The translations under genes were made by a program, and so were the position numbers. From contig JABYQS010000557.1 of NCBI GenBank assembly GCA_022592435.1, positions 1 through 18,371 on the forward strand: DNA of 18,371 nucleotides. The letters are read 5' to 3'. The stretch's first letter is position 1, and each line of letters begins with the position of its first letter. A model generated the notes under the pieces. The model ran no database searches. It was not told the DNA's origin and was given only the letters and a program-made list of their open reading frames with translations. This stretch comes from Cerioporus squamosus. Taxonomy: Eukaryota > Basidiomycota > Agaricomycetes > Polyporales > Polyporaceae. Positions 1 through 8,581 of the stretch are shown here, one piece after another.

Positions 1-229
1 ACTCCGGTACCGCGGACGCGTCGTGCCGTTCGAGAAGATTGTCTTGCTGCGGATTGAACACGTTTCCAAAGGCAGCATCCAACCGATCTTGGGTATCTGG
101 ACGATGGACGGGCCGAGAACGGGGTTACATAGGTCGGAGCCATCACGGGAGGCAGGCAAACTATCCAAACAATTCTCCGTGGACAGACTCTCGTGTAGAT
201 GCGAAGAAGTACTATCAACTAGTGTATGA
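1..229 (+). CDS. 3' end of an uncharacterised fungal gene, partial at left edge
   Basis: An open frame runs from base 2 to a stop at 227-229. Its first part reads PFEKIVLLRIEHVSKGSIQP. This closely parallels the last exon of the complete minus-strand gene at 7061-8581 (KFEDLVLLHIDLATKGCLQP): both share F-E-x-[IL]-V-L-L-x-I-[ED]-x-x-x-K-G-x-[IL]-Q-P. I infer that this is the C-terminal exon of a related gene whose body lies left of the window. The tail of about 45 residues after the signature is low in recognisable features and may not all be conserved. Function is unknown; similar C-termini occur, from memory, in uncharacterised Agaricomycete proteins. The acceptor of this exon cannot be placed because the upstream sequence is missing. 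Confidence 0.55.
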   Translation, partial: LRYRGRVVPFEKIVLLRIEHVSKGSIQPILGIWTMDGPRTGLHRSEPSREAGKLSKQFSVDRLSCRCEEVLSTSV

Positions 230-648
230 ATCGGAATCTTGGACATTTGTAGGGCCTTGTATATCGCCTCGCCTATAACACGAGGTCTGTAGTCGAGGCC
301 TAAGCGATAATCATCCCGGCCGGTACCGGAGACCGTAGGACTAAGTGTGCACTGATGTACTCACATGACAACGATGCAGCAGCTACCAGCGAGGCATACC
401 TTTTGCAATGCGCATCTTAGTCTTGTAGGGAGGACATCTCAAGGGCATCTTGAGAAAAGGGTGCTGTCCGCGAGACCGGAGAGCCACATGGACGCCGAGC
501 GCCCAGTTCGCACCATGATGAGCGTGTTCAGGATCTGTACTCTACATCCAACCACCAGCTGGGAGCCTGGAACTACTCGAGTTCCCGGGCCTTTCAGTTC
601 ATCACCAACCGACTACGTGGATCTGGACCTCTACCTCTCCGAGTCGCC
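230..648. other. Intergenic, nothing identified
   Basis: This is the spacer between the left-edge exon and the first BTB-like codons. One plus frame (365-652) is open but has no recognisable domain and ends just as the BTB reading begins, so I treat it as non-coding leader. I see no repeats or RNA genes here. Confidence 0.5.
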
Positions 649-1787
649 ATGATTGAAGTTGAGAGCGCTACCCTTGAGCGTCATGCTCGGCTCTACCTCG
701 CCGATGGAGATGTCGTACTCGCAGCCAGGCAGCCCGAGTCGCATCAGGAGGCACATTCTCAGTACAGGTTTACCGCGTACACAAGGCCATTCTCTGTCTC
801 CACTCCCCGTGTTTGCGAACGTGCTCTCGGACGCGATGCCCGGACTCGGAGAGAGCTACGACGGAGCTCCGCTTGTGGAAATGGTCGGCGACGAAGCACC
901 TGCATTTTCTTCGCTCTTGATGTGGTTATACTTCCCGTTGTGAGTCCCGACGCGCCGCGTTATGTCTCCTGTTGCTCACATGTGGTACGATACGAGCAGG
1001 GAAATGACCATCGAGCGATGGGACCCGGACACCCCTATCACCGTTCGCCCTCGTCGTTCGACTTGCCAGCAAGTACCTCGTCGACACTCTTCGCAGTCAT
1101 CTGGTCAATACAGTTGTCGCAGACTGGCCGCGCACACTAGAAGAGTGGAATTGCCAGGAAGCGGAGATTCGCGCTATGAGGTCGGATCGTGCATCGAGCA
1201 TGAAGCGCGACAACTTCTCCCGTCTCGTACCCGAACCCGCTGCCGCCATCGCATTTGCCCTGGAGTTCGGCTGCACCGAGATCCTACCCGCGGCCTTCTA
1301 CACGATTTCGTGCATCTCCATCACTAACGACTGGGATCGGGCCGCACCGCACGGACTCGACAGTTATCTTCGCCTAGCTCGCTGGTCGATGTTGGAGAGC
1401 CGAGAACTTCTTCGCTTTATGCGAGGGTGCGATGCCCTGGAGAGGTATTGCGATGAGAAGCGGACTCGGCCGGACATCGCGATGAAGCGCATTCTGGATG
1501 AACGTTGCCGACTGGACCCGGAAGTCTTCAACGATGGTACAGAGTCACCGCCCACGCCTTGTGAAGCCTACCTCCTCGGCATGTTCTCCATCCTATGGAG
1601 GGCTGGGCTCCGAGATCCACTCCAGTCGTTGCAGGACTCCCTCAACCCAGAGTGCCTCCCGCGCTCTATCACGGCGCGTCCCCTGTGTCCGAATTGCCAC
1701 TCAAATCTTCGCGACTGGGTTCCGAAGGAACGGAAGAGATTATGGGAGAAGTTGCCTACGTACTTCGAACTCAACGAGCAGGGATGA
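649..1787 (+). pseudogene. BTB/POZ domain gene with three frame breaks
   Basis: The translated pieces together match the large Agaricomycete family of BTB (protein-interaction) proteins. Frame 1 from 649 gives LYLADGDVVLAA (BTB start). Frame 3 near 741-797 gives VQVYRVHKAILCLHSP. Frame 2 from about 798 gives VFANVLSDAMPGLGESYDG and on to LLMWLYFP. A GTGAGT..CAG intron at 940-999 (60 nt) follows, and frame 2 resumes as EMTIERWDPDTPITV. Frame 3 from about 1047 to the stop at 1785-1787 gives RLASKYLVDTLRSHL, WPRTLEEWN and the family C-terminus (LPAAFYTIS, CPNCHSNLRDWV, LWEKLPTYFEL). The frame therefore changes at about 723-740, 795-798 and 1043-1050. The middle break looks like one C missing from a C run at 794-798. 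The rest, including the intron, is well preserved, so the damage is recent or caused by sequence errors. If intact it would encode a protein of about 350 residues. Specific partners are unknown. Confidence 0.8.
940..999 (+). other. Intron in the BTB gene remnant
   Basis: The donor is GTGAGT and the acceptor GAGCAG, with a CTCAC branch-like motif about 25 nt before the acceptor. The length of 60 nt is a multiple of three. Removing it deletes an in-frame TGA at 941-943 and joins WLYFPL to EMTIERW in the same frame, which shows that this gene was once spliced normally. Confidence 0.7.
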
Positions 1788-2310
1788 AGATGTTTCACCG
1801 GTATGATGTTCTTGAAGTTTCCATACTATCTATGTATGAGCGTTCACCAGGGTCCATTCGGTATTGCGTTGCCCTTGAACGTTCGGGGATCGCTGACCTT
1901 GTGTGCATGCTTCCAGTCCATTACGCAGCTATCATATGACCGGTTGACCTTGAGATAGGACAACACTCACTCAAAGTTGAAGTCCACTAATATTGTAGCG
2001 GCGCAATCCTACTCTGAAGAAGTACTCTGAAGCCTGAGTGTAAGCAGGAGGGCTCCAGAAAACCACATTACACATATATGCGTGTTGTGACAAATTGCAC
2101 AATTCCTGGCCACGAGAAGTGGACAGGTCTTGGAGGGAGTAATTGCAAGGTCTGTAGGGGTGGGAGAGTGGGGTCTCGCGTGCTTTGGTGTTTCAGACGG
2201 TCATGCAGGGTATATGTTTCCCACATGGACTTCTCTTTGGAAGCAACGCTCCCGTAAATGGTTATCGAAGACCACTAGCCGAGCGCAATGCGGCAGTCAG
2301 AAGCCAAACA

Positions 2311-2439
2311 CGCCCGAGCATGACGCCTCCGGCGCAGCTCCGGCGTGCATCTCTCGGAGAAGACTCAGATATTGGCAGAGTCATTGTCAAGTACTGTATG
2401 TATCGTGGGCGAGGGCGGGCGAGAGCCCGCCCGAGCATG
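2311..2439. repeat. 12-bp direct repeat pair
   Basis: CGCCCGAGCATG occurs at 2311-2322 and again at 2428-2439, a period of 117 bp. The second copy overlaps the right arm of the hairpin at 2413-2432. Function is unknown and the pair could be chance in GC-rich DNA. Confidence 0.4.
2413..2432. repeat. Perfect 8-bp inverted repeat with GAGA loop
   Basis: GGGCGGGC at 2413-2420 pairs perfectly with GCCCGCCC at 2425-2432 across the four-base loop GAGA. It could form a stable hairpin. No gene end or T-run adjoins it, so I do not call it a terminator. Confidence 0.5.
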
Positions 2440-2568
2440 CCGCGTCAGCACTACTATACTTTCAGTATCCCCGAGTCGCCATCCAGCACGAGACAACTCG
2501 GACGTCCTCTAGTACTACAGTGCGCGGAGACCGCAGTGGCCAGGTCTGCCCGGAGGGGCGATGCCTTA

Positions 2569-2640
2569 TCCGATATGGTGTAGTGGCTAACATTATCGCC
2601 TCTCACGCGATAGCCCGGGGTTCGATTCCCCGTGTCGGAA
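2569..2640 (+). tRNA. tRNA-Glu (anticodon CTC)
   Basis: The 72-nt gene folds as a full cloverleaf. The acceptor stem TCCGATA (2569-2575) pairs with TGTCGGA (2633-2639), with one T-G wobble, and A2640 is the discriminator base. The anticodon stem ATCGC (2595-2599) pairs with GCGAT (2607-2611). The loop CTCTCAC carries anticodon CTC at 2602-2604, which reads GAG codons. The TGGTGTAGTGG segment is the A box and GGTTCGATTCC is the B box, the internal RNA polymerase III promoter. There is no intron. A TTTT run at 2645-2648 is the likely Pol III stop. Confidence 0.96.
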
Positions 2641-2644
2641 TTGA

Positions 2645-2648
2645 TTTT
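2645..2648 (+). terminator. Pol III terminator of tRNA-Glu
   Basis: A run of four T on the coding strand begins five bases after the tRNA discriminator base, the usual place and minimum length for RNA polymerase III termination. Confidence 0.65.
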
Positions 2649-2892
2649 GCTTTCCACAATCTCTGCTGATAATCATAGTACCAGGCGCTCTGCCATTGCC
2701 ACGTCTCACGCCTTTACCCTCGCCCACATCCTTCTTCTAAGCATACTCGGCGAGGGTTGGTGGTCTCGCTCGACGAGAAGGACAAGTAGAGGTAGGCATA
2801 ATTGATTGACTGTAATACCACATTTGACTCACCCCTTGTGTGCCACCAGTGACTGCCAGTGATCTTCAAATCCGCTTCGTGCTATCGTTGGC

Positions 2893-5800
2893 ATGCGTGA
2901 CGATCCCGGAACAAAGCTCCCGTCGTACACGGGGGAGACGGGATCTCCACGTCGCAAGTTGTCCCGCGGACTGCGAATCGTCTTGGCGGCCGCCTTATCG
3001 CTCGCCGCGATACAGTACCTGCGCCTGTACGCCGGTCTTCTCAGTGCATCCGAGAGCGTGCAGGTTCCTCTTCACGCACCGGAGTGGCTTGACAAGTGCC
3101 ACTTGCTCAATGCTAAGCCGGGCCCTCCTTTGGACTTCAACACGCGGACGCGCTCCGATCGATTCGCACCTGGGACAAAACCGACGTTGATCATAGTGAG
3201 CAGACGGTGACGTGGCATTTAGGACGTCGCTGACGCACACCTTTCAGAATGCAACGATCTGGACTGGGGGCGTCGACGGTCTCGAAGTCTTGAACGGAGA
3301 TATTCTAGTCGACGGCGGCATCATCAAGCGCGTTGGCGTGATCGAAAGTCGTGTGCTCGAGGGCTATTCTGACCTCACACGCATCGATGCGAGAGGACAA
3401 TGGGTCTCACCTGGGTAAGTGTATCGGCTTCAGTCACCCGATAGAGTCACGATTTTGACGCATCTACAGGATTGTGGACTTGCACAGTCACTTGTGAGTA
3501 GACCGTCGACTCGCAGAGCATGCTGAATTGACGGGTGTTCTTCAGAGGTGTCGACAGTGTCCCAGAGCTTCATGGTGGCGACGACACCAACTCTTTCAAG
3601 GGACCTGTTCTTCCAGTATGTTCATGTTATTCCATCAAAGATGACCTACCTGACCTGTCCCTGCAGTGGCTGCGCGCACTTGATGCACTCAACACACGCG
3701 ATGATGCGTACAAGCTCAGTATCTCCGGTGGCGTGACTGTGAGTGGCTGCGTGCCGACGAGGAGACAATGCTGACAGAGGTTTGAAATCGCAGACTGCTG
3801 TAGTCCTTCCTGGATCTGCAAATGCAATCGGCGGACAGGCCATCGTCATCAAGCTGCGTCCCACGGCAGACCGTGCACCTACCGGCATGCTGCTCGAGAG
3901 CCCATACGAGAGGAACGGGAGCGTGTACGACCCCCGTGCATACTTCCGGTACCGGCAGATGAAGTGAGTGGTGCAGCGACCGAGTATTCACTCGGTTTGG
4001 ACTGACCGGCATCTTGTTGTAGGCATGCCTGCGGAGAGAACCCAGGTACGATCTGCGACTACATATCGCAATCCCAGCGTCCTCACAACAAGAACAGATG
4101 GGGTGTATTCGATGACGCGGATGGACACTGCATGGTCGTTCCGCCAGGCTTATGAGCACGCAAGGAAGATCAAGGAAGCGCAAGATGACTTCTGTGCCAA
4201 GGCGACGCGGGGTGACTGGGCCGGCCTCGGTGACTACCCGGAAGACCTCCAGTGGGAAGCCTTAGTGGATGTCCTCAGAGGTCGCGTGAAGGTACACAAA
4301 AAGTGCTCCTATGTCACGTCGATCTAACGCCTCGCAGGTTCATACGCACTGTTACGAAACCGTCGATCTCGATGATCTCGTTAGGGTGAGTAGCAGGGGG
4401 ATTGATTGAGAGAACCATATTCACCGCAAGTAGATCACGAACGAGTTCAAGTTCCCGATCGCGGCGTTCCATCATGCACACGAGACTTACCTTGTGCCAG
4501 ACACGTTGAAGTCCGCCTATGGTAAGTAGGAACGTCGCCAATCTTCATCACAGCCACTAAGCAACCGTTTCAGGACATCCTCCTGCCGTCGCGCTCTTCG
4601 CGACTCAGGCGCGATACAAGCGCGAAGCTTTCCGCGGGTCCGAGTTTGCACCAAGAATTCTGGCAGAGAATGACCTGCAGGTTGTCATGAAGGTATAGAT
4701 CAAGCTCTGAAGGTTGAACGTCAGCTCATCTGCGTGCGACAGTCCGACCACCCGGTACTAAACTCTCGCCACCTGGTCTATGAAGCGCAGCAGGCACATT
4801 ATTACGGCCTGCCGCACAATCTCGCCCTCGCTTCCGTGACATCTACTCCCGCGAAGGTGATGGGTATGGACCACCGCATCGGTTACGTAAAAGAAGGTGG
4901 GTCGTGCAGCTTGTGCGCACCAAGAAGCATTTGTTCATACTTCACATTATACAGGATACGACGCCGGTGAGCTGGGACGCCATACTCGCACGTTCAACTC
5001 AACTCAATAAGCTTCGTAGATCTCGTTCTCTGGGACAGCCACCCTCTTGCACTCGGTGCGACCCCGCAGCAGGTCTGGATCGACGGCATCCCGCAGATCG
5101 ATACACCGTACCTGCTATCGAAGCCAGCGGCGTTCCAGAGACGTCCCAATACACCCAACTTCGACAAGGAGAAGGAGGAGACGCTGAAGTACGACGGGCT
5201 TCCCCCGCTCGAGCCGAAGCCGTCGCGCTCCCACACGGTCGTCTTCACCAACGTTCAGACGGTGTACTTGCGCGACGAGCAGAGCATCTACGAAGCATTT
5301 GCCGCACAGTCGGATGACGCTCTCGCCGCTGGCGTCGTTGTCGTTCACGAAGGCAAAGTTCAATGTATGGGCTCTACGACGAGTACGTGCGCGTCTTCCA
5401 TCCGGGCCTCGGAGGATGTAGAGTACATCGACCTCGAAGGCGGCTCCATCACTCCCGGCCTCATAAGTGCAGGCTCTTCGCTCGGACTTTCAGAGATCGA
5501 CCAGGAGGCGAGTACGCAAGACGGCTACATCGCTGATGCTCTGTCCGAGGGTGTTCCCTCGCTCGCTGGAGGGTCGGGCGCCCTCATCCGCGCTGCAGAC
5601 GGTCTCATCTTCGGAACTCGGGACGCCCTGTGAGTACTCAGTTCCTGTCACTGTGACAACTATTGGGAAGCGCTCTCATGACGCGCGTGCTTATCTAGGC
5701 TTGCGTATCGCTCCGGAGTGACTGCGGGCATAGTTGCTCCTCAAACTGGCGGGTTCCTCGCTGGACTCAACGCGGCGTTCTCTACCGGCGCAAGTCACAA

Positions 5801-6672
5801 GCTCGAAGCTGGCGCTCTTCTCCAGGAAGCTGGCGCTGTCCATGTCGCGGTTCATCGTGTCGGGTCACCGAGCGTCAGCACGCAGATCGCCGCCCTGCGG
5901 CAGCTGCTCCTTGGAGAGACAACCGGGGACGTCAAGGTCTGGTTCGACAAGATCAAGGCGGTACGTCCACGGTCTACCCCACGGAAGTTCATGTGTCTGA
6001 CATAATGTATCAGGGTGATGCACCGCTTGTCATCGAAACCGCGAGCGCAGACATCATTGCCTCCATTGTCACGCTGAAGGCCGAGGCAGAAGCCAAGCTC
6101 AAAACCTCTCTTAAGTTCACTATCATCGGCGGCGCGGAGGCGCACATCCTCGCGAAAGAGCTGGGAGAGGCAAACGTTGGCGTGATTCTCTCCCCCGCAA
6201 GGCCTTTCCCAAATTCGTGGGAGGAGCGCCGCATGTACGTTCTTCCTTGCTCTTGGAGTTCTATCTCGTCGCCTGATTGCAGCTATGCCACAGCCTTCCA
6301 GGGCCTCCTCTAACCGAGAAGAGCGCCGTGTCCACACTGCTGGACCACAACGTCACTGTCGGCCTGGGAATAGCGTCTGAGGGCTGGGACGCCCGTAACG
6401 CCCGCTTCGATGTTGCTTGGGTGCGTCTTGTACAGTATCTGCTGTCCTATCCGTCGCTAACTACCGATCAGGCCGCTCTCGATGCCAACGGCGAAATATC
6501 CAAGGCAGACGCGCTCGCGCTGGCGTCGACCAACCTGGAGAAGCTCCTGGGGATCAAGACCGACGGCGTCCAGGGAGACCTTGTCGCGACGAACGGCGGT
6601 GATCTGCTTGAGTTTAGGAGCAAGGTCGTAGGCGTGATTTCGCCTCGGCGCGGGGTCGTGGACATTATCTGA
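2893..6672 (+). CDS. Membrane-anchored tandem amidohydrolase, 18 exons
   Basis: Exons: 2893-3195, 3248-3414, 3470-3493, 3546-3615, 3667-3738, 3794-3963, 4023-4045, 4098-4291, 4338-4385, 4434-4521, 4574-4692, 4743-4896, 4955-4966, 5020-5629, 5699-5960, 6014-6234, 6294-6420, 6472-6672. They sum to 2865 nt, or 954 residues. Residues about 27-48 are a hydrophobic segment after a basic stretch, so a type II signal anchor is likely and the body probably faces the secretory lumen or outside. The first half (about 95-510) has the amidohydrolase metal ligands: HSH at 162-164 in PGIVDLHSHL, H343/H345 in VHTHCYE, the FHHAHE histidines at 370-373, and D428 in KSDHP. The second half (about 550-954) repeats the fold but lacks the HxH motif. 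This family is often labelled carbohydrate esterase 9-like or imidazolonepropionase-like in fungi; the substrate is not known, and hydrolysis of a C-N bond is the family expectation. All 17 introns are 46-69 nt and GT..AG. Confidence 0.93.
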
Positions 6673-7060
6673 TTGCCTGCGTACTGTAATACTATACAAG
6701 TGATACATCGGAAGAGACTATGTTATCGATACCCATTGTAGTAGTGGGATCCGGGCGTCTAGTACAGAGAGGACAAAGGGAGACAGAGGGAGAGAGAGGA
6801 GAGAGGAGGAGAGGAGAGAGGAGGTCGAGGAGAGGATCGTAGCTACTAGCCGCGACGCCTGCTTAGTCAGCAGACGCCGAGCACCGACAGCGCAGCGCAG
6901 AGGGACGACTCGGAGGAGGGGACAGGACCACTACGACGACTGTACCTGCGGGACTCTGTATCCATCTGAGACTCGACTGCTCCACCATGAGAATACTTTT
7001 CTTCACTATGACACGGCGTTAAGGTAAAACGAGATGGACGCATGCTCCGCCTGGAAGGAC
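6673..7060. other. Convergent spacer between two genes
   Basis: The amidohydrolase (+) and the 7061-8581 gene (-) end toward each other here, so it should hold both 3' untranslated regions. I see no coding signal. The main structure is a purine-rich tract at about 6765-6834. Confidence 0.55.
6765..6834. repeat. Purine-rich GA/GGA low-complexity tract
   Basis: About 70 bases of plus strand are almost all A and G, built from GAGA, GGAGA and GAGGAG units with only a few C or T. It lies about 95 nt past the amidohydrolase stop, probably in the 3' untranslated or intergenic region. It is simple-sequence DNA that could adopt a triplex, with no evidence of function. Confidence 0.75.
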
Positions 7061-8581
7061 CTACGGAAAGAAGAACTGGGAGACGATTGGCGAAAACTTG
7101 TCGAGCTGTCCTTCAAGGCAGGAGGCGATCCGCGGCTGCAAGCAGCCCTTGGTAGCGAGGTCGATGTGGAGCAGGACGAGGTCTTCAAATTTGTACTTGA
7201 AGTCCTTGTTCTGTTTGGTTTTCAGCGAAAAGCACACATGCATGGAGATCGACAACTTGCCTTGTCCATGAACCGCTGCATTTCTCTGGCAGCGATGAGA
7301 GCGAGGCGATCATAGGTCGGCTGCTTCGTCTTGCGGGGGGAGCAACTCAAGACATTGACTTGAGGCTTGTGAACCTTGAACTGCTTGAACTAACAACATC
7401 GCATCGTTATTCAGTTCATCATGACAGGCAGGTAAGAAGGAATCGGAGTCATACCTGGTATCGCACCGTCATCTTCTGGTTCATCTCGACGCCCTCGAAC
7501 GCAAGTCTATCTGAATCGCCATACAAGATGCCCCGCCGTAAAACCCTCTCTAGTGAAATCCCGTTGGGTCCGTAGCTGATTCGGCGGATATACGGCTTCC
7601 CGTAGTCGTGCTGCGCGATCTCCTGGTGCAGAGTTCAGCCACAGGTGCTCGGTATGGAGGTGATGTGGTCACGCAGCTACATACCTGCACTGAACCGTGA
7701 CCCCGACGCTTGCGGTGACCTGCTTGCGGGATCGACGCGATGCTGCTCGGCAGTGTGTCGATGAAGGATGATGTCGCGTCGTGACTCCAGAAGGAAGACC
7801 ACGGGTTCCGCGTCTTGGTCGAGGGGGGACTACACGACTCCCCAGCACGATCCCCCTCGCCACCATAGGGATTGAGCGTTTGGTACCCGCTGCCGAAGCG
7901 GTTAGTTGTCGTTGATGTTGGGGCCGCAGGAAAGGGTAACATGGGTACGGCTGCCGAAGACGGGGTCTCAGCGCTGTCGAAGGTGGAAGTGGTGGTAGCA
8001 CTGCTATTGGCACTGGTGGAAGAACCGAAATCCGTCTGAGAGAAGATAGTAGGGTAGGATGTGTTCGGAGAAATGACATCACCGGCCGGATGACCATAGT
8101 TGTTCATGGCCGGCCGTGGCCCGGCGACGGCGGTTGGTGACTGCGCGTCGCGGGGGCGTGAATGGGGGTAGTCGTCGTGTAGACTTGACTGAGCGACGTG
8201 CTCGGGGGGTCGTTGGCCTACTATGCTCGTCGGTGAGAGAGGCGGGGTGGCGCAAGGTGGAGGGAACACGAGGGAGACGGGGACGCAGTCATGGATACTT
8301 GCACTGGTAGCGACGCGGTCGGTATTAGAAGGTATATGTTGCTCGTAGAGGCGTCGATGAAAGCCAAGCGCGTAGTGGTGAAGTGGAGTTTGATTCTCGT
8401 GAACAGTCGTGCCCCATATGCCGGGGCGATATTGAAATGCAACATACTCCGTAGTCTCGGGAGGAGGGGCCGTGTAGAAGCGTCCGACGGGTTCGTGGAG
8501 CGATGCCCTGGGGACCTCGTCGGGTGTCCATGGAGCAGCGCTACCCTCGTAGAACCACATCGGCATAGATGGATCTACCAT
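7061..8581 (-). CDS. Uncharacterised fungal protein, 4 exons, GC-AG intron
   Basis: Exons in transcript order: 8581-7685, 7622-7455, 7389-7261, 7210-7061, giving 447 residues with phase 0 at each junction. Residues 1-299 are Ser/Thr/Pro-rich and probably disordered. Residues about 300-447 look folded: EIAQHDYGKPYIRRISYGPNG, then a segment ending AREMQRFMDK, then FEDLVLLHIDLATKGCLQP near the C-terminus. From memory, Agaricomycetes have many uncharacterised proteins with this C-terminal layout; no function is known. The left-edge gene fragment shares the C-terminal signature. The third intron (7260-7211) begins AAG|GCAAGT and ends AACAG, a classic GC-AG intron. The second intron has two in-frame acceptors nine bases apart (ending at 7390 or 7381), which would add or omit FKQ. 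ATG 8581 is the first in its frame after a stop at about 8620. A GTGAGT..CAG pair (about 8632 to 8582) suggests a possible upstream exon. Confidence 0.78.
7211..7260 (-). other. GC-AG intron
   Basis: In transcript sense the exon ends AAG and the intron begins GCAAGT, the usual extended donor of GC-AG introns. It ends CAAACAG 50 nt later. Splicing joins MDK to NKDFKYKFED in phase, which no GT donor nearby achieves. Confidence 0.7.

Larger units (their letters stand above)
1788..2568. other. Intergenic region before the tRNA
   Basis: I see no gene here. The open frames on both strands have no recognisable domain. It contains a short GC-rich hairpin at 2413-2432 and a 12-bp direct repeat at 2311-2322 and 2428-2439, listed separately. 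Confidence 0.5.

Noticed and set aside
3716..4183. Minus-strand 155-codon frame within the amidohydrolase
   Set aside because: It crosses several well-defined plus-strand exons and introns and has no family resemblance.
7034..7315. Plus-strand 93-codon frame
   Set aside because: It is the antisense of the last two exons of the 7061-8581 gene.
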